NCBI GenBank assembly: GCA_017510725.1
Contig: JAFWMD010000048.1
Location: forward strand, 1-64,000
DNA: 64,000 nucleotides
Direction of reading: 5' to 3'
Source: Mogibacterium sp.
GTDB taxonomy: Bacteria; Bacillota; Clostridia; Peptostreptococcales; Anaerovoracaceae
The notes under the pieces were generated by a model. The model searched no databases. It was given only the letters and a program-made list of their open reading frames with translations, and was not told where the DNA came from. Below, one piece after another: positions 50,820 to 58,638 of the stretch (within the stretch, counting starts at the first letter, position 1; each line of letters begins with the position of its first letter). The position numbers and the translations under genes are program-made.

Positions 50820-51917
50820 CTACTTGTTAGCTGCTTCCATCTGAGCAGCAACCTCAGCTGCGAAGTCTTCTTCCTTCTTCTCGATGCCTTCGCCTACTTC
50901 GAATCTTACAACCTTAACAAGTGAGAGATCATTATCAACAGTCTTCAGATACTGTGCAACAGTCTGCTTACCGTCTTCTGCTCTTACATAGGTCTGATCC
51001 AGCAGGCACATCTCCTTCAGCTGCTTATTGATACGTCCATCAACAAGGCTCTTGAACATCTTGCTTTCAACGATCTCCAGCTTGGCAGCAATTGCAAGAC
51101 CTGCAAGTTTTGTCTTTGCTTCCTCTGAAAGGAAATTCGGCAGATAGTTGAAGTTAAAGCCCTTGTCTGCTCTCTTCTCGGCCAGAGTGTCTACATCCTC
51201 CTTGCCCCATACGCCTTCAACCTTATCAAGCAGTCCATTCAGGATCGGCTTAGGAAGTGTGAACGGGTCATTCAGTGCGCTTTCCAGAGTGATCTTTCTC
51301 AGGTTGGAAAGCTCGTCTTCAGAGATCTCATCCCTGCTTACATACTGTGGGTTCATTGCTGCAACCTGCATTGCAATGTTCTTAAGAGCAGCCTTGTTCT
51401 CATCATTGTCTGCACCATTAGCAGCAACGATAACACCAATGTTTCCACCACCGTGAATGTAAGTAGCCAGAACTTCTCCGGAAGCCTTGTCGATTCTTCT
51501 GACTGACATGTTTTCACCGATTTTTGCGATGAGGGCTGTCAGAGCTTCTCCGACTGTTGAGCCATCAAAAGGCATAGCCTTGAATGCATCCATATCATTG
51601 CTTTCAGCCTCAAGAGCCAGCTTTGCCAGTCTCTCTACGAATCCGATGAATTCATCGTTCTTGGCAACAAAGTCCGTTTCAGAGTTTACTTCTACAATAG
51701 CAGCTGTCTTGCCATCTTCTGAGCATGCAGTTCTGACAAGACCCATGGCAGCGATTCTGCCAGCCTTCTTAGCGGCCTTTGAAAGTCCCTTTTCTCTCAG
51801 AACCTCTACAGCTCTGTCCATATCACCATCAGCTTCAACCAAAGCTTTCTTGCAGTCCATCATACCTGCGCCTGTCATATCACGCAGTTCTTTCACCATC
51901 TTTGCCGTTACAGCCAT
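50820..51917 (-). CDS. tsf: Elongation factor Ts with extra internal segment
   Basis: Nucleotide exchange factor for EF-Tu. The N-terminal UBA-like domain (MAVTAKMVKELRDMTGAGMMDCKKALVEADGD) and the EF-Tu-contacting VEVNSETDFVAKNDEF (about 76-91) are normal, as is AMQVAAMNPQYVSRDEI. At 365 residues the protein is longer than usual (about 280-310). The excess lies between ALN (about 216) and GRINKQLKEMCLLDQ (from about 294), where most relatives have only a dozen or so residues. The insert includes WGKEDVDTLAEKRADKGFNF and FLSEEAKTKLAGLAI. It follows rpsB by 38 bases. Confidence 0.95.
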   Translation of the reverse strand: MAVTAKMVKELRDMTGAGMMDCKKALVEADGDMDRAVEVLREKGLSKAAKKAGRIAAMGLVRTACSEDGKTAAIVEVNSETDFVAKNDEFIGFVERLAKLALEAESNDMDAFKAMPFDGSTVGEALTALIAKIGENMSVRRIDKASGEVLATYIHGGGNIGVIVAANGADNDENKAALKNIAMQVAAMNPQYVSRDEISEDELSNLRKITLESALNDPFTLPKPILNGLLDKVEGVWGKEDVDTLAEKRADKGFNFNYLPNFLSEEAKTKLAGLAIAAKLEIVESKMFKSLVDGRINKQLKEMCLLDQTYVRAEDGKQTVAQYLKTVDNDLSLVKVVRFEVGEGIEKKEEDFAAEVAAQMEAANK

Positions 51918-51955
51918 TTTTTCCTCCTGTTATTTAAAGAATCTTCAGAATCGGA

Positions 51956-52708
51956 TTACTCGTCGACTTCAGCTTCCTCTTCTGCTTCAGCCTCTGGAGC
52001 CTCTGCAGGAGCTTCCTGGAAGCTCTCGCCCTGCTTAGCCTCGATGATAGCATCAGCCATGCAGCTTGTGATCAGCTTGACGGCTCTGATAGCGTCATCG
52101 TTTGCAGGAATTACATAGTCTACGTCATCAGGATCGCAGTTGGTATCTACCATACCTACTACAGGGATACCGAGGATAGCGGCTTCCTTGACAGCGATTC
52201 TTTCCTTCTTAGGGTCAACAACGAAGATTGCACCAGGCATTCCCTTCATGTCCTTAATTCCGCCGAGATACTTCTCGAGCTTGTCAGCTTCAGCGATCAT
52301 CTTCAGAGCTTCTTTCTTGGCATACTTGTTGATAGTGCCGTCTTCCTGCATCTGTCTGATCTCAGCGAGTCTTTCGATTCTCTTGCTGATGGTCTTGTGG
52401 TTGGTGAGCATTCCGCCCAGCCATCTCTCGTTTACATAGAACATTCCGCATCTCTCAGCCTCATCCTTGATGGCAGCCTGAGCCTGCTTCTTTGTTCCTA
52501 CGAAAAGAACCGGCTTGCCGGTCTCTCCGACCTTTCTCATGAAATCATATGCGTCATCGATAAGTCCCAGCGTCTGCTGAAGGTCGATGATGTAGATTCC
52601 GTTTCTCTCTGCGAAGATATAAGGAGCCATCTTAGGGTTCCATCTTCTTGTCTGATGTCCGAAATGGACGCCTGCTTCGAGCAGCTGTTTCATTGATACT
52701 ACTGACAT
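51956..52708 (-). CDS. rpsB: 30S ribosomal protein S2
   Basis: Small-subunit ribosomal protein needed for late 30S assembly. The 250 residues start [43 protein letters not shown], the standard S2 opening, and hold [21 protein letters not shown] and VDTNCDPD. The C-terminal 25 residues are very acidic ([15 protein letters not shown]), a variable region in S2. The ATG has a GGAGG site behind a long structured leader, and tsf follows in the universal rpsB-tsf order. Confidence 0.97.
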   Translation of the reverse strand: MSVVSMKQLLEAGVHFGHQTRRWNPKMAPYIFAERNGIYIIDLQQTLGLIDDAYDFMRKVGETGKPVLFVGTKKQAQAAIKDEAERCGMFYVNERWLGGMLTNHKTISKRIERLAEIRQMQEDGTINKYAKKEALKMIAEADKLEKYLGGIKDMKGMPGAIFVVDPKKERIAVKEAAILGIPVVGMVDTNCDPDDVDYVIPANDDAIRAVKLITSCMADAIIEAKQGESFQEAPAEAPEAEAEEEAEVDE

Positions 52709-52841
52709 TTTTTTAACCTCCGGTTAATCAACTTCCACTGAGTCTCAGCCCTTGGGCCATACGCCTTAAACCCCTGAATTTCAGGGCACCGCGGCCGACT
52801 GCAGTGTGACAAATAAATACGGGCGCGCAAGACGCGCGCCC
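52709..52841 (-). ncRNA. Structured 5' leader of rpsB-tsf mRNA, candidate autoregulatory element
   Basis: The leader of about 130 nt begins almost at a GC-rich hairpin (arms 52821-52828 and 52834-52841), then carries CCCTG/CAGGG, GCCC-AA-GGGC and CTGAG-A-CTCAG stems before the GGAGG site. Such compact pairing ahead of a ribosomal protein gene suggests autoregulation by S2. No known leader family was recognised with certainty. Confidence 0.5.
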
Positions 52842-52845
52842 ATAT

Positions 52846-52874
52846 ATTATAGGTAATCACTTATGCAATTGCAA
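52846..52874 (-). promoter_or_regulatory. Promoter of rpsB-tsf
   Basis: On the minus strand TTGCAA (plus 52869-52874), 17-bp spacer, perfect TATAAT (plus 52846-52851). The transcript would start near 52839. Confidence 0.75.
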
Positions 52875-52963
52875 GGGTTTTCAATTGTTTTTTTATTGAT
52901 TCAGCCGCATCTTTCCGGCTGTATCCAGCGATCAATTTACCTTGTTTGCCGGTGCTTCTCCCT

Positions 52964-53599
52964 TTATCTGTCCTCAGCTTTCAATGCAGCTCCGATGAAC
53001 TTCATCATCTGTTCTTTGACTGCCTCGTCTTTATCCAGAGCGTCTTCACCGAAATACAATCTGAACCTGTCTTTATAATAATCACATGCATATGAAAAAT
53101 GAAGCATCATAAGCAGATCATCGATCAGAAAGGCGAAGGCTGCAGGATCCATGTCACTCCGTATCTCTCCTGACTCCGATGCCCTTTTGATATATTCTTC
53201 ATATATTCTTGCGGTACCGCCCTCTATGAGTTCGGCGCTGCGCATCTTTCCGGCAGGTGAGCCGGATACGGTTATCTGATGATATAGCCGTATGTACTCA
53301 GGATTGTCCTTTGCGAAGTTCTGTGCTCTGGTAATCAGATGTTCTATCATATCCATCAGCGTTCCGCCCATGCTTCCGGTCATATCCAGGACCTCTTCCA
53401 TGCACTCAAGGCTCTTCCTGACACAGGCGTTAAACAGGTCTTCCTTGCCGGAATAGTATTTGTATATTACTCCGACACTGACACCTGCCTTCTTTGCGAT
53501 CGATCCAATGGCAGTACCGGCAAACCCTTTATCCGCGAACTCTTCTGCGGCAATAGACAGTATCCTGTCCGTCTGCTCTTTTGTCAAAGGTTTGAGCAT
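52964..53599 (-). CDS. TetR family transcriptional regulator
   Basis: A 211-residue repressor-type protein. The N-terminal helix-turn-helix is classical: RILSIAAEEFADKGFAGTAIGSIAKKAGVSVGVIYKYYSGKEDLFNACV (about 12-60). The C-terminal ligand-binding domain is all-helical and variable. It lies 13 bases after the aminotransferase gene and probably represses that operon through the palindrome at 55118-55139 (inference). The MATE pump upstream in the same direction is a second possible target. Ligand unknown. Confidence 0.9.
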   Translation of the reverse strand: MLKPLTKEQTDRILSIAAEEFADKGFAGTAIGSIAKKAGVSVGVIYKYYSGKEDLFNACVRKSLECMEEVLDMTGSMGGTLMDMIEHLITRAQNFAKDNPEYIRLYHQITVSGSPAGKMRSAELIEGGTARIYEEYIKRASESGEIRSDMDPAAFAFLIDDLLMMLHFSYACDYYKDRFRLYFGEDALDKDEAVKEQMMKFIGAALKAEDR

Positions 53600-53612
53600 G
53601 TCTTACCCATCC

Positions 53613-55097
53613 TTACTTATCCAGTTTTCCGCACTTCGAGAACACTCTGTCGAATCTGGCGATGACATCGTCTATCATTTCTTCATTGTATGCAGCACTG
53701 GTGTAAAGCCTCGATCCGGCGAGAGTTATTATGCCTTCTGCCATATATGCGGCTCCTATATGCTCCATCTCGATCTGTCTTCTCGAAGTTTCTTTCAGTA
53801 CGATCGGCAGCGTCCACGGCTTGCTCCAGTCAACTGCGAAATGCATGGTACCTACTGTATCTACATGGCAGATGGATCCCTGGTTGAATACAACGAACGG
53901 AAGGCCATGTCTCTCGACAGATGCCTTAATGCCCTCTGTCAGACGGTCAGCAAGGCGGCCTGCCTTTTCGCATGCATTGGTCCTTTCGATTTCCTCGAGA
54001 GTATAGTAACCCGCGCAGCAGCTTATCGGTGTAGCAGCCATTGTGCCTCCGCAGAGTGCCTTTTTGACCTTTTTGCCTGATGAATCGAGCCCGGCGCCCA
54101 GATGCTGCATGCAGTCTCTGTGACCTCCTATGCCGCCGGCTCCCGGATATCCTCCGGCAATGACCTTTCCGAATACAGTAAGATCCGGATCGATACCGAA
54201 GTACCCCTGCGCACCTGAGAGGCCGATACGGAATCCCGTTACCACCTCATCAAAAATGACGAGCGCGCCGTATCTGTGGGCAAGCTCCACCGTACCTTCT
54301 ATGAATTCCTTTGTGACTGGCCATGTTCCGCTCTCAGGGCCTACCGGCTCCACATAAACGGCAGCTGTTCCGCCTGTAAGCCTGTTTCTTCTGAGCTTTT
54401 TCTCGAGGTCATCAAGATCTCCCGGGAAGAATTCATCCGTGTGGCTGAATGCATAATTAGGCACTCCCCTGGACTGCAGTCCCTTTGTCCCCGGTATCCG
54501 GATGCCATAGCAGAGCATGTCGGACCAGCCGTGATAAGCACCGCCCATCTTCAGTATGTTCTTGTTTCCCGTCTTAAGTCTGGCAACTCTTGCGGCTACC
54601 ATATCCGCCTCAGTACCTGAACCCAGCATGCGGAACATCTCTACAGACGGAACGAGATCAGAGATCTTCTTTGCAAGTTTGTATTCGTATTCATGAAAAA
54701 GGCCGGTCGACGGTCCGCAGGTGTTAAGCAGGTCGATAACCTTCTCCCTGATGCACTCAGGATTGCTTCCGAGCACGGTAGGCCCGCCTGCCTGCAGCAG
54801 GTCATAGTACTCATTGCCATCTATGTCGTAGAGCTTCGCTCCGTCAGCTTTGGTAATGACTATAGGAAACGGATAGTTGAATGCCAGATTGTGCTGCACT
54901 CCGCCCGGGATTATTTTCTTTGCCTCGCTGATTTCCGCCTTGGAGCGTGCGCACTTCTTTTCAAAGTAATCTCTCTCGTATTCCTCAAGAGCGTCAGGCA
55001 GCACGCCATATACAGGGCTTTTTATGAGTTTGTCGAGCTGAGCGTTGACCGCATCAGCATCAAGATAATTATCTATCGCAAATCCGTTGTATGCCAT
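53613..55097 (-). CDS. Class III PLP-dependent aminotransferase, glutamate-1-semialdehyde aminomutase-like
   Basis: A 494-residue PLP enzyme. The body matches the GSAM-like branch: PGGVQHNLAFNYPFPIVITKADGAKLYDIDGNEYYDLLQAGGPTVLG (about 65-111), MFRMLGSGTEADMVAARVAR, GAYHGWSDM, LVIFDEVVTGFRIG (about 278-291) and the PLP lysine in VFGKVIAGGYPGAGGIGG (about 307-324). An N-terminal extension of about 60 residues precedes the core. With no hem genes near and a TetR gene behind it, it is more likely a catabolic or secondary-metabolism transaminase than HemL; the substrate is unknown. The ATG has an AGGAGG site. Confidence 0.85.
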   Translation of the reverse strand: MAYNGFAIDNYLDADAVNAQLDKLIKSPVYGVLPDALEEYERDYFEKKCARSKAEISEAKKIIPGGVQHNLAFNYPFPIVITKADGAKLYDIDGNEYYDLLQAGGPTVLGSNPECIREKVIDLLNTCGPSTGLFHEYEYKLAKKISDLVPSVEMFRMLGSGTEADMVAARVARLKTGNKNILKMGGAYHGWSDMLCYGIRIPGTKGLQSRGVPNYAFSHTDEFFPGDLDDLEKKLRRNRLTGGTAAVYVEPVGPESGTWPVTKEFIEGTVELAHRYGALVIFDEVVTGFRIGLSGAQGYFGIDPDLTVFGKVIAGGYPGAGGIGGHRDCMQHLGAGLDSSGKKVKKALCGGTMAATPISCCAGYYTLEEIERTNACEKAGRLADRLTEGIKASVERHGLPFVVFNQGSICHVDTVGTMHFAVDWSKPWTLPIVLKETSRRQIEMEHIGAAYMAEGIITLAGSRLYTSAAYNEEMIDDVIARFDRVFSKCGKLDK

Positions 55098-55117
55098 GTC
55101 TATTTCCTCCTGTTTTT

Positions 55118-55139
55118 CTCGTGAATATCAATTCACAAG
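55118..55139 (-). promoter_or_regulatory. Candidate TetR operator
   Basis: Inverted repeat CTCGTGAAT-ATCA-ATTCACAAG, 8 of 9 arm positions paired, lying between the -10 box and the start codon of the aminotransferase-tetR operon. Size and place suit a TetR-family dimer. Confidence 0.6.
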
Positions 55140-55148
55140 CTCAACTAC

Positions 55149-55177
55149 ATAGTATTTCAACGGCTTGCTGCTGTCAA
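55149..55177 (-). promoter_or_regulatory. Promoter of aminotransferase-tetR operon
   Basis: Perfect TTGACA (plus 55172-55177), 17-bp spacer, TACTAT (plus 55149-55154) on the minus strand. Confidence 0.7.
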
Positions 55178-55192
55178 GCGAATTTTCGTTCA

Positions 55193-55219
55193 CGTAAAAA
55201 ACCGCCCTCTGCGGGCGGT
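55193..55219 (-). terminator. Terminator of the MATE pump gene
   Basis: ACCGCCC/GGGCGGT stem (55201-55207 and 55213-55219) followed on the minus strand by TTTTTT. Confidence 0.88.
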
Positions 55220-55234
55220 CTGTATCGGTATACG

Positions 55235-56608
55235 CTATATGATTGCTTTGTTTTTCCAGCGTCCTGTTTTATATACGATGAATGTCATCGTCGCTCCTAT
55301 CAGCCATGTCACAAGAAGTGAAACAAACATCATGTAAAAGTGGCCGTGAGGTTCTTCAGGCGACCTCGTCATCCATGTCATCAGGTATGCCAGCGGTACA
55401 CGTATGACTACAGTAGATATCATGGACAGCCACATCGGCGCCATTGTATCACCTGCTCCACGCATTATGCCCTGCAGGCATTGTGTCACTTCCATGGCTA
55501 TGTATCCGAAGCCCAGTATCATCATCATGTGATAACTCTGTTCGACCAGTTCATCCGTATTGGTGAACAGCATCATCAGGTATTTGCCGAAAAGGAGTAT
55601 GAGTACGGTAATCACCGCTGAAGTCGCCATGGCAACATACGTCCCTTTCTTTGCACCAATCTCAACACGGTCCAGCCTACCGGCTCCGATGTTCTGCCCT
55701 GCGAATGTGGTCATCGCTGCTCCGAACGAGAATGCAGGCATCATTACGAATCCGTCGATCCTCATGACAATGACGTTGGTCGCTATGCACATCGGGCCGA
55801 AGCTGTTGGTGAGCGATTGTACGACTACCATCGACAGCGAGAAAATAGCCTGCGTGATACCCGATGGAAGACCCAGTCTTACCAGTTCACTCAGGTACTT
55901 CCGCGTAGGTTTCAGATAGGACGCCTTCATATCGAAGCAGTCAGTCCTTCTGCGCAGCTTCAGGAATGCCAGAACAGCTGAGAAGGTCTGTGCTATGACC
56001 GTAGCCAGCGCTACACCCGGGACTCCCATCCCGAGCTTTGCCACGAAATAGATGTCCAGGAATATGTTCAGTATTGTTGCTATCACAAGGTAAAGGAGAG
56101 CAGATACAGAATCCCCGAGGCCTCTGAGCATTCCGCCAAGGATGTTATAGAATGCGCAGCCCGCTATTCCCAGGAAAATAGTCATAAGGTATCTGTCGCA
56201 CCAGTCTATGATCTCCGCAGGAGTGTTGAGCAGCTTCAGCAGCGGCATCGTAACGAGCGGAGCTATAGCCATCACTATCAGTGATGCAACAAATGTCATC
56301 GTTATACACGTTCCGATGGTACTGGAAAGAGCCTTGCGCTGCTTTGCACCGAAATACTGGGATACCATGATCCCGGCTCCGACAGATATTCCCATGAACA
56401 GGACCAGCAGAAGATTGAGGATCGGCCCTGCGCTTCCTACAGCAGCAAGGGCATTGTCTCCGACATATTTTCCCACAACAATGCTGTCAACAGTGTTATA
56501 TAACTGCTGAAATACATTACCTATGAGCATAGGTATCATGAATTTGACGATCTGGCGTACCGGATCGCCCTGCGTCATATCTACCGGTTCAAATAGTTTC
56601 TTCCACAT
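55235..56608 (-). CDS. MATE family efflux transporter
   Basis: Cation-coupled multidrug or metabolite exporter with twelve helices in two bundles. The 457 residues show the family opening MIPMLIGNVFQQLYNTVDSIVVGKYVGDNALAAVGSAGP (about 29-67), the repeat-2 counterpart RLGLPSGITQAIFSLSMVVVQSLTNSFGP (about 241-269), and GQNIGAGRLDRVEIGAKKG. It follows the iron alcohol dehydrogenase gene by 48 bases and ends in a terminator. Substrate unknown. The nearby TetR protein may control it. Confidence 0.92.
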   Translation of the reverse strand: MWKKLFEPVDMTQGDPVRQIVKFMIPMLIGNVFQQLYNTVDSIVVGKYVGDNALAAVGSAGPILNLLLVLFMGISVGAGIMVSQYFGAKQRKALSSTIGTCITMTFVASLIVMAIAPLVTMPLLKLLNTPAEIIDWCDRYLMTIFLGIAGCAFYNILGGMLRGLGDSVSALLYLVIATILNIFLDIYFVAKLGMGVPGVALATVIAQTFSAVLAFLKLRRRTDCFDMKASYLKPTRKYLSELVRLGLPSGITQAIFSLSMVVVQSLTNSFGPMCIATNVIVMRIDGFVMMPAFSFGAAMTTFAGQNIGAGRLDRVEIGAKKGTYVAMATSAVITVLILLFGKYLMMLFTNTDELVEQSYHMMMILGFGYIAMEVTQCLQGIMRGAGDTMAPMWLSMISTVVIRVPLAYLMTWMTRSPEEPHGHFYMMFVSLLVTWLIGATMTFIVYKTGRWKNKAII

Positions 56609-56656
56609 AATTCAATCAAAAGTCCTTCTCTGTCCCTTTTCTCTCCTTTTTAACGA

Positions 56657-57874
56657 TCACCAGCATTCTTTGTATATATCCAGAATCTCTTCTGTTGTCA
56701 GCGGTCTGAACGCACCCTGTGAAATGAAACAGGATTCCGCGATCTCAGGAAGCATTTCATATTCTTCACTGCCAAAGCCGAGCTCACGTAATGTAGTCGG
56801 CAGGCCGGTTTCCTTAATCAACGATGCAAGTTCCTCTACTCCCGCAAGGGCAAAGTCTTCATCGCTGTCATAGTTTTTACGGTCAAGGTCCCATACTCTT
56901 TCAGCGAATCTCACGAACTTACCAAGCCCGTCCCTGCATATATGCCTGTAATACACCGGATGAATGACAGCCAGTCCTTCACCATGGTTGCAGTCCGTAT
57001 ATGCCGAAAGCTGATGCTCCATGTTATGAGCCTGAAAGTCCTTTGTCTTGCCTGTCTTGATAATGCGATTCTCTGCCAGGGATGCAGCCCACATGATATT
57101 GCTCCTGGCACGGTAATCAGCAGGATCCGCAACTGCAGCCCTGAAATCCCTTACGAGGCCTCTCATCAGGCCTTCAGCCACATCGTCCGAGGGATTGTCT
57201 TCTACAGGGTAGCTGAAGTATGTTTCCATTATATGGGAAAGTATGTCAAACGTACCAGCCCTGAGCTGCCTGAGCGGCATCGTAAGCGTGTATGACGGAT
57301 CCATGAGCGCAAATACCGGATTCATTTCCGGATAATCACGGTCAGTCTTGATGCGCGTGTCTTCATTCGTGAGCACTGCGCAGCCGTTTACTTCACTTCC
57401 CGTCGCCGGCATGGTCACTACCACTCCGCAGGGGATCACATTATGGGTCATGGGTTTGCCCTGTATCCAGAAATCCTCCCAGGCATCGCCGTCATAGCCA
57501 GCCTGCACGGATATCGCCTTACAGCAATCCATGACAGAACCGCCGCCAATACCGATTATGAGGCCTGCATCCATCTGAGCAGCAAGCTCGGCTCCCTCCT
57601 TCATTTTTGCCAGAGTAGGATTCGACATTATTCCCGGAAATTCAACTATGAGGCTGCCTTCTGAAGCATTTCCGTCCCTTCTGTATCCCAGTGACTCCAG
57701 CACATTCACGACATCATCGTAGGCGCCGTTCCTTTTGACGGAGCCGCTGCCATAACCAATCATTATGTTACGTCCCGGCAATGCAAACTCTTTTACAAAC
57801 CCGGCAAGATGCTCCTTTACGCAACCTTTTCCAAACCTGACTTTTGTTCTGCATTCCCAGATGAAATCGTTCAT
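56657..57874 (-). CDS. Iron-containing alcohol dehydrogenase (YqhD/butanol dehydrogenase-like)
   Basis: NAD(P)H-dependent aldehyde/alcohol oxidoreductase. The start at 57874 gives 405 residues (MNDFIWECRTKVRFGKGCVKEHLAG), matching the YqhD/Bdh N-terminus; the longer frame runs through the predicted promoter. Motifs are MIGYGSGSVKRNGAYDDV, IGIGGGSVMDCCKAISVQAGYDGDAWEDFW (about 106-135), MPATGSEVNGCAVLTNEDT and the metal segment HNMEHQLSAYTDCNHGEGLAVIHP (about 282-305). It likely reduces aldehydes formed in fermentation. It is first in an operon with the MATE gene. Confidence 0.92.
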   Translation of the reverse strand: MNDFIWECRTKVRFGKGCVKEHLAGFVKEFALPGRNIMIGYGSGSVKRNGAYDDVVNVLESLGYRRDGNASEGSLIVEFPGIMSNPTLAKMKEGAELAAQMDAGLIIGIGGGSVMDCCKAISVQAGYDGDAWEDFWIQGKPMTHNVIPCGVVVTMPATGSEVNGCAVLTNEDTRIKTDRDYPEMNPVFALMDPSYTLTMPLRQLRAGTFDILSHIMETYFSYPVEDNPSDDVAEGLMRGLVRDFRAAVADPADYRARSNIMWAASLAENRIIKTGKTKDFQAHNMEHQLSAYTDCNHGEGLAVIHPVYYRHICRDGLGKFVRFAERVWDLDRKNYDSDEDFALAGVEELASLIKETGLPTTLRELGFGSEEYEMLPEIAESCFISQGAFRPLTTEEILDIYKECW

Positions 57875-57916
57875 GTCCTGTCCCCTGTTTACTGCAAACT
57901 GTATCCTTTGCATCCA

Positions 57917-57946
57917 AGTATACGCTGTTTCCATACGGACGGGCAA
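57917..57946 (-). promoter_or_regulatory. Promoter of the iron alcohol dehydrogenase gene
   Basis: On the minus strand TTGCCC (plus 57941-57946), 18-bp spacer, TATACT (plus 57917-57922). The leader is about 35 nt. Confidence 0.55.
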
Positions 57947-57977
57947 TAAAAACTGAAGGCATCCTTAACGGATGCCT
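57945..57977 (-). terminator. Terminator after the PrdA-like gene
   Basis: AGGCATCC/GGATGCCT stem (57957-57964 and 57970-57977) with a 5-base loop; the minus-strand transcript then reads TCAGTTTTTATTG. Confidence 0.85.
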
Positions 57978-58026
57978 CCTATATTTATTTGCTATTTATT
58001 TGCTGATCTGATTCGGTCTCTTCTGC

Positions 58027-58434
58027 TTATACCGGAAACTCGATTGCGATGTCCTTGCCTTCTGCGATGTAGAGCTTAACAACTCCGCCGCCGAATGTCA
58101 TCTGTGTGCCTGCAGGAACTGCAAGTGCAGGAGCTGCTGCCTCTGCCGGAGCTTCTTCTGCTGCTTCTTCTTCACCTGCAGCAGGATCCTGGATATTGTC
58201 TACGATCTCAGCTGTGAGAGGTGTCAGGGAATCGGATACTTCCTTGAGGGTAGCACCGAGGCACTGTCCGATAGTAAGGCATCCGTCCAGCTTCAGAAGT
58301 CCTGTATCTACCAGGTCCGGGAAAATAGCAGGGTCTTCAAGATTGTGATGCGAGATCTCACCCGGCTCCATTCTGCAGCAAAGTACCGCAGGATCATTCT
58401 TATGTTCTAATGCATATTCCAGTTCGATTGACAT
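58027..58434 (-). CDS. Stand-alone protein resembling the N-terminal part of D-proline reductase proprotein PrdA
   Basis: A 135-residue protein (start 58434, GGAGG site). Its order of elements, ALEHKNDPAVLCCRMEPG, NLEDPAIFPDLVDTGLL, CLTIGQCLGATLKEVSDSLTPLTAEIV, then an acidic Ala/Pro-rich linker and a closing VVKLYIAEGKDIAIEFPV, matches my memory of the start of PrdA, the proprotein of the selenoenzyme D-proline reductase. Here it stops before the catalytic part. The gene has its own promoter and terminator. It may be a paralogue of a prd cluster elsewhere, a regulator or an orphan remnant. Similarity is from recall and was not searched. Confidence 0.5.
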   Translation of the reverse strand: MSIELEYALEHKNDPAVLCCRMEPGEISHHNLEDPAIFPDLVDTGLLKLDGCLTIGQCLGATLKEVSDSLTPLTAEIVDNIQDPAAGEEEAAEEAPAEAAAPALAVPAGTQMTFGGGVVKLYIAEGKDIAIEFPV

Positions 58435-58497
58435 ATCATTTCCTCCGTTTTCTTTCAATCAAATTCCGGGATACAGAGATACCCCGCCTACATTATC

Positions 58498-58526
58498 ATT
58501 GTAGTTTCAGCCTCTGGTTTAAACAA
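58498..58526 (-). promoter_or_regulatory. Promoter of the PrdA-like gene
   Basis: On the minus strand TTGTTT (plus 58521-58526), 17-bp spacer, TACAAT (plus 58498-58503). The leader would be about 57 nt. Confidence 0.6.
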
Positions 58527-58544
58527 ATAAACGCTTTCAATATT

Positions 58545-58581
58545 GTAAAATAATAAAATAATCCTTATCAATAGATAAGGA
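58545..58581 (-). terminator. Terminator of the dnaE-flavodoxin-phosphorylase run
   Basis: TCCTTATC/GATAAGGA stem (58562-58569 and 58574-58581) followed on the minus strand by TTATTTTATTATTTT. A second small palindrome, TTCAGTT/AACTGAA, lies at 58603-58617. Confidence 0.8.
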
Positions 58582-58638
58582 CTGAAGGTTTGTAAACAGT
58601 TGATTCAGTTGAACTGAACATAAATCCCGGAATTTTTA

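Noticed and set aside
52821-52841. GGGCGCGC/GCGCGCCC hairpin as the terminator of tetR
   Set aside because: It lies just downstream of the rpsB promoter and has no U tract, so it fits better as the 5' hairpin of the rpsB leader.
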